Origin: an uncultured Fibrobacter sp.
GTDB taxonomy: Bacteria; Fibrobacterota; Fibrobacteria; Fibrobacterales; Fibrobacteraceae
Length of the DNA stretch: 46,829 nucleotides
Assembly (NCBI GenBank): GCA_900313675.1
Contig: OMSO01000011.1
Span: 1 to 46,829 of the forward strand
Direction of reading: 5' to 3'
Every line of letters starts with the position of its first letter. Positions within the stretch are counted from its first letter, which is position 1. The translations under genes were made by a program, and so were the position numbers. The notes beneath the pieces were generated by a model. It saw only the letters and a list, made by a program, of their open reading frames with translations. It was not told the origin of the DNA and did no database searches. Below are positions 33,837-42,873 of the stretch, piece by piece.

Positions 33837-35066
33837 ATGAACGCTGCTATTCTTACTAACGAGTTTCCGCCGGAGATTTACGGCGGTGCAGGTATTCACG
33901 TCAAGTTCCTGACCCAGGAACTGGCAAAACTTTGTCATATAGAAGCCCGCTGTTTTGGCGACCAGAATATTGACGAGGACAATATCCGTGCGATTGGTTT
34001 CTCGCGGAAGCTGGGTCTGAACCCGAAGGACGACCGTTTCCAGAAAATTTTCAAGCCGTTGGACATCAACCTCCAGTGGGCGGCAGCCCTCGACAATATC
34101 GATGTCATTCACTGCCACACTTGGTATAGCCACTTTGGTGGAGTGCTTGCCAGTCGTCTTTTGCAGTGCCCGCTGATTCTCACCACCCACTCGCTGGAAC
34201 CCCACCGCCCCTGGAAGGCAGAACAGCTGGGCGATGGCGGCTATGCCATGAGCTGCTGGATTGAACGCACGGCCTATGAGGCTGCCGACGGCGTGATTGC
34301 CGTAAGCCAGGGCATGAAACGGGACGTGATGAAGCTTTACGGCGTGCCCGAAGACCGGGTGAAGGTGATTTACAACGGCATCGATCCGGACTTTTATGCT
34401 CCGACTTTCAACGAAGATATTTTGACCAAGTGGGGGGTGGACCCGAAACGCCCTTACGTGCTGTTCGTGGGCCGCATTACCCGCCAGAAGGGCATCAGCC
34501 AGCTGATCCAGGCCATTCCGCAAATCGACAAGAGCGCCCAGGTGGTGCTTTGCGCCGGCGCTCCCGACACCATCGAACTTGCCGACGAGTGCAAGAATCT
34601 TATCGAAGAGGTGCAGAAGACCCGCGACGGCGTGGTGTGGATCCAGGAGGCGGTTCCTCACGAGGAACTTCGCGTGCTTTACAGTCACGCTACCGTTTTC
34701 GCGACCCCTTCGCTTTACGAGCCCTTCGGTATTATTAACCTGGAAGCCATGAGCTGCGGCACTCCGGTGGTAGGTTCTGCGGTGGGAGGCATTCCCGAAA
34801 TTATCGTGGACGGCGAGACCGGATTTTTGGTGCCCTTGAAGCACGTCTCCGAAACGGACTTTGACCCGGCAGACCCCAAGGCGTTCCAGACGGACTTTGC
34901 AAACAAGCTGAATAAGATTCTTGAAAATCCGGAACTGGCAAAGAAGATGGGCGAAGTGAGCCGCAAGCGGGCCATCGACGTGTTTAGCTGGAAGTCCATT
35001 GCCAAGCAGACTTTCGACTTCTACGCCGAATGTATCGAGCGGTACAAACGCGAAGGCAAGCGGTAA
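33837..35066 (+). CDS. glgA: Glycogen synthase, GT4 (actinobacterial GlgA/GlgM type)
   Basis: 409 aa. MNAAILTNEFPPEIYGGAGIHVKFLTQELAKL is the N-terminus of the short GT4 glycogen synthase/maltose-1-phosphate-forming family, shorter than the ~480-aa GT5 GlgA. ITRQKGISQLIQAIPQI, RVLYSHATVFATPSLYEPFGIINLEAMSCGTPVVGSAVGGIPEIIVDGETGFLVP is the nucleotide-sugar-binding C-domain, with the E(x7)E catalytic motif. It transfers glucose from ADP-glucose to glycogen (or to phosphate/maltose). No Shine-Dalgarno is evident. It is monocistronic, between a possible promoter and a repeat. The symbol follows the annotation custom; the exact subfamily is inferred. Confidence 0.88.
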   Translation: MNAAILTNEFPPEIYGGAGIHVKFLTQELAKLCHIEARCFGDQNIDEDNIRAIGFSRKLGLNPKDDRFQKIFKPLDINLQWAAALDNIDVIHCHTWYSHFGGVLASRLLQCPLILTTHSLEPHRPWKAEQLGDGGYAMSCWIERTAYEAADGVIAVSQGMKRDVMKLYGVPEDRVKVIYNGIDPDFYAPTFNEDILTKWGVDPKRPYVLFVGRITRQKGISQLIQAIPQIDKSAQVVLCAGAPDTIELADECKNLIEEVQKTRDGVVWIQEAVPHEELRVLYSHATVFATPSLYEPFGIINLEAMSCGTPVVGSAVGGIPEIIVDGETGFLVPLKHVSETDFDPADPKAFQTDFANKLNKILENPELAKKMGEVSRKRAIDVFSWKSIAKQTFDFYAECIERYKREGKR

Positions 35067-35079
35067 TCTTTAAATGTGT

Positions 35080-35192
35080 AGTGAGTTATGGGTTATGAGT
35101 TGTGAGTAGCGTCCGGTCTCTGATTTACAGCGCATCTTGTCTACGTTACATCTCATAACTGATGACTGATAACTCATTACTAATTTCACATT
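35080..35192. repeat. AACTCAT-type intergenic inverted repeat, copy A
   Basis: The left part (35092-35107) is GTTATGAGTTGTGAGT; the right part (35171-35190) is AACTCATTACTAATTTCACA. The two are partial inverse complements, so the ~110 bp can fold back. The first recurs exactly, inverted, at 44117-44132; the second recurs with one change at 44137-44156. It lies between convergent glgA and dsbD. Confidence 0.75.
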
Positions 35193-37130
35193 TCATTCCC
35201 CGCTTTCTGTAATCCGTTCTACAATCCCCTCTACCGTGAGCAACTCCGGCAGCACAATCTGCTTGGAGGCGTCTCCGGCGGGGTAGATGGCGTAGGCAGG
35301 CACCCCTGATTTTTCCATGCTTTGCAGAAGCGCGTTGACTTCGGGAGTTTCCCGGGTCCAGTCCGCCTTTACAAGGGCCACGTTCAGGTTGTCCATGGCG
35401 CGGACAAAGTCTTCGTCTTCAAGGACGGCGGCTTCGTTGGCCTTGCAGGTGAGGCACCAGTCGGCAGTAACGTCGATAAAGACGGTGCGTTTCGCCTTGG
35501 CAAATTCTTCAATGAGAGCAGGGCTGTAGCGGAACCACCCGTCTTCGGTCATTTGCTGTTGCATGCGGGCGTTAAAGGTGGCGATGGCCGCCCGCTCGTA
35601 TTCAGGAGCGATTCCTGCAAACCAGAGGGAGAACAGCGCGACGCTACTGAGAATGACTACCGCAACTTCGCGGATGAAGGCGGTTCCCGGTTTTGCAAAT
35701 TTCCCGAGCAATACGGAGCAGGCGATGCTTGCGATAGCGACGGCGGCAAAAAGTTCTACGCCTGTAACTCCCGCCTGTTCATTTACAATCCAGAAAAGCC
35801 AGCCAACGCTTGCAAGCAGCAAGACGCCCATTACCCGTTGCAGATGGACCATCCACACGCCAGGTTTCGGGAAAACCTTAAGCACGCCGGGGAAGGCACT
35901 CACCAGCATGTAGGGGAGGGCAAGGCCAAGGCCTGCCGCAGTAAAGAACAGGAACAGGATTGGCGTGGTCTGCGCAAAGGCGAACCCCATGGCGGTACCC
36001 AGGAAGGGCGCGGAACAGGGAGTGCTCAGGAGCACCAGGAGCGCGCCTGTAAAGAACGCTCCCGCAAGTCCGGACTTTTGGCCTGCGCTGTCCATCTTGG
36101 TGGTGGTGCTCCAGGGAAGCCAGATTTCAAAGACTCCGAAAAAGCTCATGGCAAAAGCGGTCAGGATGACCACCATGAAGGCGATAAAGCCTGCGCTCTG
36201 GAACTGCATCCCCCAGCCCGCGGACCCGCCGCCGGCCTTGACGGCGGCGACAACGGCGGCCAGCACCCAGAAGCTACACAAGATGCCCGCCGTTGTGGCT
36301 CCTCCCAGGGCGAGGAGCCGTCCGCGGCTTTCTCCCGCCTGTTTGATCAGGCTGAAAAGCTTCAAGGAAAGTACCGGCAGAACGCAGGGCATCAGGTTCA
36401 GGATGATCCCGCCCACGAAGGCAAAGAACAGCAGGAGCGCGATACCGGCGGAGGCACCGTCGGCAAGCCCGGCCTCACTGCCTGCGCCGTTCTCCCTGGC
36501 GTCTGCACGACTTTCGCCTGTGCGACCTTCGACCGCCCCTATTTCAGAATCGTTTTTTTTTACGCCAGCGCCTACCGCACCACCGTTTAACGATCCGTCT
36601 AATGAGATGGTCTTGCTTGCGGGAGCAAGGCAGATGGAGTTGTCGCAGGCCTGGTAATTGAAGGTGACGGTGGTACCAAGACTGTCGTAGTTTGTTCCGT
36701 CAACTGCTTTTACCGGAATCTGGACGGAAAATGTCCCGCGGAAAGTCCAGATTTCAAGCTCCAGGGCTTCGTTGTATTCCTTTATAGGTTCTGGCCAAAC
36801 CGCTTCGCCGAATTCAAGCCCTTCGGCCTTGGCTTCGACAGAGGAGGGTTTCAAGAATTCGTCGGTGACCTTGTTGGCGTTTACGTGCCATTTGTCGGGG
36901 ACGGTCACGGTTACGGTGAGTGTCCCGCCATCTTTCAACGCCCCTGCCGAATACTCCATCTGCATTTCGGGAGGCGGCATGGAATTCATGTTGAATTCCT
37001 GGGCGAAAACAGTCATTGCAAACACCAGCAGCAGGTAACAATATTTTGCAAAGAGGCAACAATTGTTTGAATCTTGACAACAGTTGTTTGCCATTTTTTC
37101 AAAAATTCGTTTTTTCAGATTCAATTTCAT
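35193..37130 (-). CDS. dsbD: Thiol:disulfide interchange protein DsbD
   Basis: 645 aa. After an N-terminal hydrophobic signal, residues ~50-190 form the periplasmic alpha-domain (FNYQACDNSICLAPASKTISLDG). Eight membrane segments follow, with NLMPCVLPVLSLKLFSL and LLSTPCSAPFLGTAMGFAFA carrying the transport cysteines. The C-terminal thioredoxin domain has DVTADWCLTCKANEAAV (CxxC). It carries electrons from cytoplasmic thioredoxin to the periplasm for disulfide repair and cytochrome-c or protein folding. The first residues are unusual: MKLNLKKRIFEKMANNCCQDSNNCC, two CC pairs before the hydrophobic core. ATG 37094 is an alternative start; neither has a good ribosome-binding site. It is divergent from the sigma factor gene. 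Confidence 0.9.
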   Translation of the reverse strand: MKLNLKKRIFEKMANNCCQDSNNCCLFAKYCYLLLVFAMTVFAQEFNMNSMPPPEMQMEYSAGALKDGGTLTVTVTVPDKWHVNANKVTDEFLKPSSVEAKAEGLEFGEAVWPEPIKEYNEALELEIWTFRGTFSVQIPVKAVDGTNYDSLGTTVTFNYQACDNSICLAPASKTISLDGSLNGGAVGAGVKKNDSEIGAVEGRTGESRADARENGAGSEAGLADGASAGIALLLFFAFVGGIILNLMPCVLPVLSLKLFSLIKQAGESRGRLLALGGATTAGILCSFWVLAAVVAAVKAGGGSAGWGMQFQSAGFIAFMVVILTAFAMSFFGVFEIWLPWSTTTKMDSAGQKSGLAGAFFTGALLVLLSTPCSAPFLGTAMGFAFAQTTPILFLFFTAAGLGLALPYMLVSAFPGVLKVFPKPGVWMVHLQRVMGVLLLASVGWLFWIVNEQAGVTGVELFAAVAIASIACSVLLGKFAKPGTAFIREVAVVILSSVALFSLWFAGIAPEYERAAIATFNARMQQQMTEDGWFRYSPALIEEFAKAKRTVFIDVTADWCLTCKANEAAVLEDEDFVRAMDNLNVALVKADWTRETPEVNALLQSMEKSGVPAYAIYPAGDASKQIVLPELLTVEGIVERITESGE

Positions 37131-37162
37131 AAATTTTCGCCGTCAAAATACAGAGGGGAACC

Positions 37163-37696
37163 ATGAAGCAACCGGGCAAAAATAAAGATACAAAAAACGA
37201 CAAGTGGATAGAAGAGGCTTGGAAAGCACACTCCCCTCAAATTTACAACTTGTGCAGGATAAGTTGCGAGAGTAGCGAGGATGCCAAGGATGTTTTTCAA
37301 AACATCGCCCTGCGTTTTTTCAAATGCGCAAAGAGCATAAAATATGGGGATTCCGTTTTTCCCTGGCTATTTCGGGTTTTTAGGAATTGTTTCTACGACT
37401 ATGTCCGATTCCGTCAAAAGATGATGCCGTTTTCTATAGCCTCAGATGTAGTGGGGGACTACATGGCCCTGCCTGCCGAAAGTTCGGTGTTTTATCGGGA
37501 GGGAAATCAAAAAAATGACGAATTGCAGCGAGTGGTCAATTCCCTTTCTAGGAGCGATAGAGAACTAATCGATATGACATTCCACAAGGGCTTATCCACA
37601 GAAGAATTGAGCGTCCTATACGGAGTGTCTTTTAGTGCTATAACCAAAAGGAGAAAATCGGCCATTAAAAGAGCCCGGAATGTTTTGCTGGGCTAG
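37163..37696 (+). CDS. ECF-type RNA polymerase sigma factor
   Basis: 177 aa with GAGGGG before ATG 37163. Residues ~20-85 fit sigma region 2 (HSPQIYNLCRISCESSEDAKDVFQNIALRFFKCAKSI...FPWLFRVFRNCFYDYVRFRQ). Residues ~120-175 fit region 4 (LQRVVNSLSRSDRELIDMTFHKGLSTEELSVLYGVSFSAITKRRKSAIKRARNVL). There is no adjacent anti-sigma factor. The next gene, a secreted propeller protein, begins 31 nt after the stop and is a likely co-transcribed partner or target. The signal it responds to is unknown. Confidence 0.88.
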   Translation: MKQPGKNKDTKNDKWIEEAWKAHSPQIYNLCRISCESSEDAKDVFQNIALRFFKCAKSIKYGDSVFPWLFRVFRNCFYDYVRFRQKMMPFSIASDVVGDYMALPAESSVFYREGNQKNDELQRVVNSLSRSDRELIDMTFHKGLSTEELSVLYGVSFSAITKRRKSAIKRARNVLLG

Positions 37697-37727
37697 TGCA
37701 TTTTTGTAATTTTGTAAAGTGCCTTTA

Positions 37728-39728
37728 ATGCGGTTATTTTTTGCCTTGTTGCTTTTAACAAGCACTGTTCCGGCCGACGAGTGGAAAGTCTTTTCCCAAC
37801 CATCGCCGGTATACTCCGCTATTCCATACGATTCGGGTTATGTCTTGGCCACAGGTGGTGGCGTCCAGTTTTCGACACCTAGAATAAAAAGACTTTGGAC
37901 TTCTGCAGATGGCTTAGGCGCCACTTCCTTTTTGGGTATTGCGCAGACAGATGCTAAAATATTTGCCGTTTCGGAATATGGTTTAGTTGCGGCATTCGAT
38001 AAGAAAACCTCTAGCTGGAGCATTGCAAACCGTTCTTATCTGAATAAGAAAGTTCAAGTGGTTCCTGGCCAGGTTATATCGAAAAAAAACAATTTGGTTA
38101 TCGCCTTTGAAGATTGTTTGGCCTTTTTTGATACCGATCAAAGTTCGTTCTTTCTGACGATAGATAAAATCGGAAATACCTCGCTGGTTACTAGGTCGCC
38201 TCAAAAAATTTCCATTAAGGATGATTCGCTATTTGTTCTTCTGGGAACCGAAGTGTATGGTCGCAAAATGAATTGGGCTAATATGGGAGCCGACGTGCGG
38301 CTGGTAGACCCGACTTCGTGGGCCAAGAAAAAAAATATTAGTGATGCTGACCGTTTTTTTGAAAGTCAAAAACAGGACATTTCAAAAATCGAACGGGAAA
38401 CGCTTTTTAACAATTATGCGCTGGATAGTGTCTACGAAATGACAGCTGTTTCAGGAGGGGGAATTGTTGCCGCTACATCAAATGGGTGGATGGCGTACAG
38501 TGATGGGTACAATTGGCTAAACAGCGTCCCGATTTGGAATGGTATGGGAAGTTATACCGGATCCTATGACAACCGGATGAAAGTTCTGTCTGCCCTGGAT
38601 AATGGCTTATTGCTCGCCCATGTGTGGGGAATGGGCTTTTTCCTTTTTAAGGATAACGGATATACCCTCTTTAAGACCTGGACTCCACAAGACGAGAATA
38701 GTTGCCTAGACGAATACTTAAATGATTTTACTGTTGCCATGGGAACAACTGTCGCTCCAGATAGTTCCGGATTTTTAGTGGCGACATCTGGACAAAAAAG
38801 CTATGGCCTAGTATATATCACAAAAGACGGCGATATCAGTTGCCTTTCTGAAATAGGTTCCTCACCTATTGTTGGGACTCTTGTAGCAAAGATTGATGCA
38901 GAAACGGGTGAATGGCTGGTATATGTTTCTTCTAGGGAGGCATTTTATGTTTCATTGGGAGGTTCATTAGACGTCTTCCGCTTGCCGCCACCCTCAAAAA
39001 ATGGGGGTAGATTGTTGGTTTCCGAAAAGAAAAATTATGCTACTCCCGGTGGAAAGGCACCCTTGGATTTTGTTTTTGATAAAGATGACAATGCTTTATG
39101 GATGGTTACCGTTGGGAGTCTCGCCTACATGGACGAGGATAGGGATACCCTTGTTCAGCCTAGCTCGACAAAAGGGTTGATTGGTGCCGAGTATACTTCC
39201 ATGGACAGAGATGTTCAAGGAAATATCTGGCTTGGAACTGCCGACCAAGGCGTGTTTCGTTTGTCAAAGCAAAAAAAATCCAGGGATACCCTAGCTGTAG
39301 AACGATGGACTACGGAGCAGGGATTACTGAGTAACAAGGTTCATGATTTGGCAATTGACCCTATTAAGGGTATGCTTTGGTTTGCCCACGATGGCGGCGT
39401 GACTCGCTATTCTCGCAAGGATTTGAGGAATGCCGAAAAGATGATGACATCTGAAGCTCCTGCTGAAGTAAAGGCTTACCCGAATCCATTCAGGCCCAAG
39501 CAGGGCCAGCGTCTGGTTATCGATAATATTTCAGAAGATTCTTTCGTAAGTGTTTATAATCGCGGCGGGGCGTTGGTAAAGTCGTTTTACGATAGCGACA
39601 TTTTAGGTGGCCGTGCGGAATGGGACGGCACCGACAAGACCGGGAAACTTGTGGCTCCTGGGGTTTATCATTATGTGGTCCGCAAAGGGTCCAAGAAAAA
39701 AACGGGAAAAATTATATTGATTCATTAG
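37728..39728 (+). CDS. Secreted beta-propeller protein with C-terminal sorting domain
   Basis: 666 aa from ATG 37728, which begins a signal peptide (MRLFFALLLLTSTVPA); GTG 37719 is an alternative and neither has a clear ribosome-binding site. Propeller repeats of the two-component-regulator type are visible (LWTSADGLGATSFLGIA, GNIWLGTADQGVFRLSK, VERWTTEQGLLSNKVHDLAID, MLWFAHDGGVTRYSRKDL). The C-terminal ~90 residues start AYPNPFRPKQGQRLVI and include GRAEWDGTDKTGKLVAPGVYHYVV, the FlgD-like/type A sorting domain of type IX secretion. The protein is expected at the cell surface or outside. The ECF sigma gene precedes it. Codon use is more AT-rich than in neighbours. Confidence 0.82.
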   Translation: MRLFFALLLLTSTVPADEWKVFSQPSPVYSAIPYDSGYVLATGGGVQFSTPRIKRLWTSADGLGATSFLGIAQTDAKIFAVSEYGLVAAFDKKTSSWSIANRSYLNKKVQVVPGQVISKKNNLVIAFEDCLAFFDTDQSSFFLTIDKIGNTSLVTRSPQKISIKDDSLFVLLGTEVYGRKMNWANMGADVRLVDPTSWAKKKNISDADRFFESQKQDISKIERETLFNNYALDSVYEMTAVSGGGIVAATSNGWMAYSDGYNWLNSVPIWNGMGSYTGSYDNRMKVLSALDNGLLLAHVWGMGFFLFKDNGYTLFKTWTPQDENSCLDEYLNDFTVAMGTTVAPDSSGFLVATSGQKSYGLVYITKDGDISCLSEIGSSPIVGTLVAKIDAETGEWLVYVSSREAFYVSLGGSLDVFRLPPPSKNGGRLLVSEKKNYATPGGKAPLDFVFDKDDNALWMVTVGSLAYMDEDRDTLVQPSSTKGLIGAEYTSMDRDVQGNIWLGTADQGVFRLSKQKKSRDTLAVERWTTEQGLLSNKVHDLAIDPIKGMLWFAHDGGVTRYSRKDLRNAEKMMTSEAPAEVKAYPNPFRPKQGQRLVIDNISEDSFVSVYNRGGALVKSFYDSDILGGRAEWDGTDKTGKLVAPGVYHYVVRKGSKKKTGKIILIH

Positions 39729-39740
39729 AGGTTGGTGACA

Positions 39741-40205
39741 ATGGGAAAGAAACAGTATTTGGTATTGGCAGCCGCATTAATGGCGCTGTTTTCTTGTGGA
39801 TTGTTTTTGGCTTCTTGTGCAGGCCAGCGTCAGGGCGTTGTCTGCGACGAGATAGAATATCGCTATAACAGCATGTCCTATTCCCCAGACCAGCGCGCAT
39901 TCATGGAAGAGGAGTTGCGGGCCTGTCGCGAAGAAGAGGCCAAGAAGAAGCAGGGCTCGGCCGAGGCGCGTCGCAGCATTTATGAACGGTTTGCTTCTCA
40001 GGATACGACATCAAAAATTCATACGGCATCTGATTCTACAGTGACGGTGGTGCCTCGGGATACTACGGCCGCCATTCCCTCGGACAGTTCCGCTACGCCG
40101 GAGCCTGCGACCCTGCCGGATAGCGCGGCAACAGAAAGTGCTTCTGCACCTGCAGACAGTTCCGCAACCGTAGATAGCACGGCTAGCGAGGTTCCACAAG
40201 AATAA
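39741..40205 (+). CDS. Small lipoprotein with Ser/Thr/Ala-rich tail
   Basis: 154 aa from ATG 39741, with GAGG upstream. Lipobox LFLASC followed by AGQ. A short Cys-containing charged region (CDEIEYRYNSMSYSPDQRAFMEEELRACREEEAKKKQ) is followed by ~80 residues of Asp/Ser/Thr/Ala low complexity (DTTAAIPSDSSATPEPATLP). The family is unknown. It overlaps the start of the CCA-enzyme gene by one base (TAATG), so the two are translationally coupled. Confidence 0.65.
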   Translation: MGKKQYLVLAAALMALFSCGLFLASCAGQRQGVVCDEIEYRYNSMSYSPDQRAFMEEELRACREEEAKKKQGSAEARRSIYERFASQDTTSKIHTASDSTVTVVPRDTTAAIPSDSSATPEPATLPDSAATESASAPADSSATVDSTASEVPQE

Positions 40206-41494
40206 TGGTCACGGTCCGCACACTTTCGGGTGATGAATTCTCGCCCGACCTTCCAGGGCGCCTGCTGAAGATTGCAGGCGATATCCGCGCTGCCGGCGGC
40301 CGCGCCTTCTTGGTGGGCGGCTGGGTCCGGGACGCCATGCTGGGCAAGAGCTGCCGGGACTACGATATCGAAGTTTATGACATGGCGCAAGACGCCCTGG
40401 TGCCGCTCCTTTCGAAGTACGGCCGCACGAACCTGGTAGGCAAGGCCTTTGGCGTGATTCACCTGGCCATGAAAGGCCTTTCGTTGGACTTTTCTTTCCC
40501 CCGCACAGAAAACAAGGTGGGCTATGGCCACCGCGGGTTCGTGGTGCATACCGACGAAAAGCTCAGCTTCAAGGAGGCGGCTCTCCGCAGGGACTTTACC
40601 ATCAATGCCATGGGCATGGAACTTCCGGAGCTGACCCTTTGTGACCCCTACGGGGGAGTGGACGACCTGAAGGCCCACAGGTTAAAGCATGTGAGCGAAG
40701 CCTTTGCCGAAGATTCCCTGCGAATCTTGCGGGGCGTGCAGTTTGCCAGCCGTTTCGAGTTGACCCTTGCGCCAGAGACGGCGGAACTTTGTAGGAGCCT
40801 TTCCCTGGAAGACCTTTCTAAAGAGCGGATTTACGAGGAGTTCAAGAAATGGCTCCTTAAGCCGGGCAAACCTTCTTTGGGCCTGCGGGCATTCCTGGAA
40901 ATGGACCTGTTGCGTTTTTTCCCGGAGGTGAAACCCCTGGCTGGCAGCTACGAAAATCTGGGACAGTTCCTGGACAACATGTCCAGAAATGCGGCCGCCG
41001 AGCCCGAGGAGTCTCGGATGACGATGGCCTTTGCTGCGCTCCTTTCGGGGAATTCCTGTGCCGAAGACTGGGAGAAATTCCTAACGGGCATGACCAACGA
41101 GGTGAAGCTCCTGCGGAACGTTCCGAAGCTGTTGAGGTATTCGTCTACGGCTTCTCCCGAGGGCGCGTTCCTTGACGATTCTGAGATTCGCCGGCTGTCC
41201 GTTGCGCTGGAAGGCCTGCGGGAATACTGCATTCTTGTTGCTTCTAACCCGATGTTCGGTGAACAGGTTCGTACGGCTTTTGTGGAACGATTGAAGGCGC
41301 GAGCCCTTGAGCTGGGCGTTTTTGAAAACGCTCCGGAGCCTTACCTTACAGGCCGCTACCTGATGTCTCTCGGATTAAAGCCCGGCAAGCAGTTTGGCGA
41401 CCTGATTCGCGAGAGCTTTGAACTCCAGCTAGACGGAAAACTGCAAGATGCAGAACAGGCCGAAGCTTGGGCCAAGGCCAAACTAGGCCTTTAG
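40205..41494 (+). CDS. cca: CCA tRNA nucleotidyltransferase (class II)
   Basis: 429 aa. AFLVGGWVRDAMLGKSCRDYDIEVYD is the class II nucleotidyltransferase head (G-G-x-V-R-D and DxD). RTENKVGYGHRGFV, ALRRDFTINAMGMEL, DPYGGVDDLKAHRLKHVSEAFAEDSLRILRGVQFASRF and DLSKERIYEEFKKWLL are the following conserved neck blocks. It adds or repairs the 3' CCA of tRNA; a poly(A)-polymerase activity is the main alternative, hard to separate from sequence alone. No C-terminal HD domain is seen. It overlaps the lipoprotein gene by one base and converges with the DUF6056-like gene. Confidence 0.88.
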   Translation: MVTVRTLSGDEFSPDLPGRLLKIAGDIRAAGGRAFLVGGWVRDAMLGKSCRDYDIEVYDMAQDALVPLLSKYGRTNLVGKAFGVIHLAMKGLSLDFSFPRTENKVGYGHRGFVVHTDEKLSFKEAALRRDFTINAMGMELPELTLCDPYGGVDDLKAHRLKHVSEAFAEDSLRILRGVQFASRFELTLAPETAELCRSLSLEDLSKERIYEEFKKWLLKPGKPSLGLRAFLEMDLLRFFPEVKPLAGSYENLGQFLDNMSRNAAAEPEESRMTMAFAALLSGNSCAEDWEKFLTGMTNEVKLLRNVPKLLRYSSTASPEGAFLDDSEIRRLSVALEGLREYCILVASNPMFGEQVRTAFVERLKARALELGVFENAPEPYLTGRYLMSLGLKPGKQFGDLIRESFELQLDGKLQDAEQAEAWAKAKLGL

Positions 41495-41508
41495 TAGATA
41501 CCCGCCTT

Positions 41509-42864
41509 TTAATTCCCGTTCAGCTTTGCAAGCAGCTCGGAGGCCTGAGTGACCTCGTTCAGTATTGTTAAGATAAGGGCCAAGGAAAAGAAAAATATTC
41601 TGCGCTTTTCAGACGGGATTTTTGAAACCTGATTCAAGATGATAAATACGAGAATCCAGTCGGTGACATAGAAAACCCTTTCGCCCGATGCATAGATTGT
41701 TGGGGAGAAAAACATCATGGCTTCGCAAAGGATAGCCACGATAAAGAGGATTGCGCCCTTTGCTCCGAGATGCTTTTGGATTAAAAACAGGGTGAAGGCC
41801 GTTGCCGCAAACCACCAAATCATCGCAAGGATGTTCATTGGGGTCGCTTGCGCAAAGCTAGGGAAAACTTCGGGTCGGACAGCAGGGTCGATGTAGTTGA
41901 TACCCATGTCGGCAAGCGGGGTGATTCCTGCCAGCGGAAGGAGCGCAACTGCAGAGAATAGCACAGCTGCTATGAGAATCGTCTTGCTTTTGGATGCTGC
42001 GGAAAGTAGGGCTGCAATCCAGATGAGCGCGAAGAAGATTTTGCCTTCGTTGGCAAAAGACGACAGCAGCCATTGGGCCGAAATAAAGGCGTGCTCTCCG
42101 ACGGAAAGTTCCTTGAAAGCGGGGAACCAGGTCTCCGTTTCGGCTGCGATTCTCAGGGAATTTCCGGGGGCGGTAAGGACAATGGCAAAAACAGCAAGCA
42201 AAGCGGAGGATTCAACATATAGCAGAGAAGAAACGGTTCTCTTTTGAAGCTTGTTGAAGATGATGCCGCCTGCAAAGTAGGCCAACAAGAAAAATCCTAT
42301 TTGTTCTATTGACGAGACGGCAAACAAGCCGAAGGGAATCGATGCAAGGATTTTTTTTGCGGAAACGGTGCCAGAAATAAAACAGTCCAAGGTGAGGTAA
42401 ATGCACAGGAGCGCGCTGACCAATGCCCAGGTGTAAAAGACGGAACCGTTGACCCAGACGGCGGCGTGTCCGAAGGTGACTACATCCATCAGCAGGAATC
42501 CTGCGCAGGTCAAGAGAAACAGGCGCAGGTCGCTCCATGTGGGTTTTGCGCCGACATCGCCGGGATTAATCTTCTTGAAAATCAGGAACACGAGGGTCGG
42601 GAGCATGGTGACCATGAAGGCATTTGCCACCCGCCAGAACCAGATTCCCAGAGTAAAGGTGACGTAGATGGCAGTCTCTCCGCCGATGCGGCCTGTCCAG
42701 GTCAGGTAACGTTCCTTGAGGTATTCAAGAAACGACATACTCTTGACGCAGCTGTCAAAGAAGGCGTCATCACCGTCGGAATAATGGATTTTACAGAAAA
42801 CGGCAAAGGCCGCTAAAAAAATAACGCCGAGCGGGATGAACTTTTTACACTTGGCTAGGCACAT
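41509..42864 (-). CDS. DUF6056-like polytopic membrane protein
   Basis: 451 aa with about 11 hydrophobic segments. The N-terminal pattern, one TM, then YSDGDDAFFDSCVKSMSFLEYLKERYLTWTGRIGGETAIYVTF, is that of DUF6056/GT-C-like proteins, in which the acidic loop after TM1 resembles the active site of lipid-linked-sugar glycosyltransferases. It starts 9 nt after the GT2 stop, so the pair probably builds a surface glycan or glycolipid. No good ribosome-binding site is seen before ATG 42864. Catalytic role is inferred only. Confidence 0.65.
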   Translation of the reverse strand: MCLAKCKKFIPLGVIFLAAFAVFCKIHYSDGDDAFFDSCVKSMSFLEYLKERYLTWTGRIGGETAIYVTFTLGIWFWRVANAFMVTMLPTLVFLIFKKINPGDVGAKPTWSDLRLFLLTCAGFLLMDVVTFGHAAVWVNGSVFYTWALVSALLCIYLTLDCFISGTVSAKKILASIPFGLFAVSSIEQIGFFLLAYFAGGIIFNKLQKRTVSSLLYVESSALLAVFAIVLTAPGNSLRIAAETETWFPAFKELSVGEHAFISAQWLLSSFANEGKIFFALIWIAALLSAASKSKTILIAAVLFSAVALLPLAGITPLADMGINYIDPAVRPEVFPSFAQATPMNILAMIWWFAATAFTLFLIQKHLGAKGAILFIVAILCEAMMFFSPTIYASGERVFYVTDWILVFIILNQVSKIPSEKRRIFFFSLALILTILNEVTQASELLAKLNGN

Positions 42865-42873
42865 TCGCAGGCC

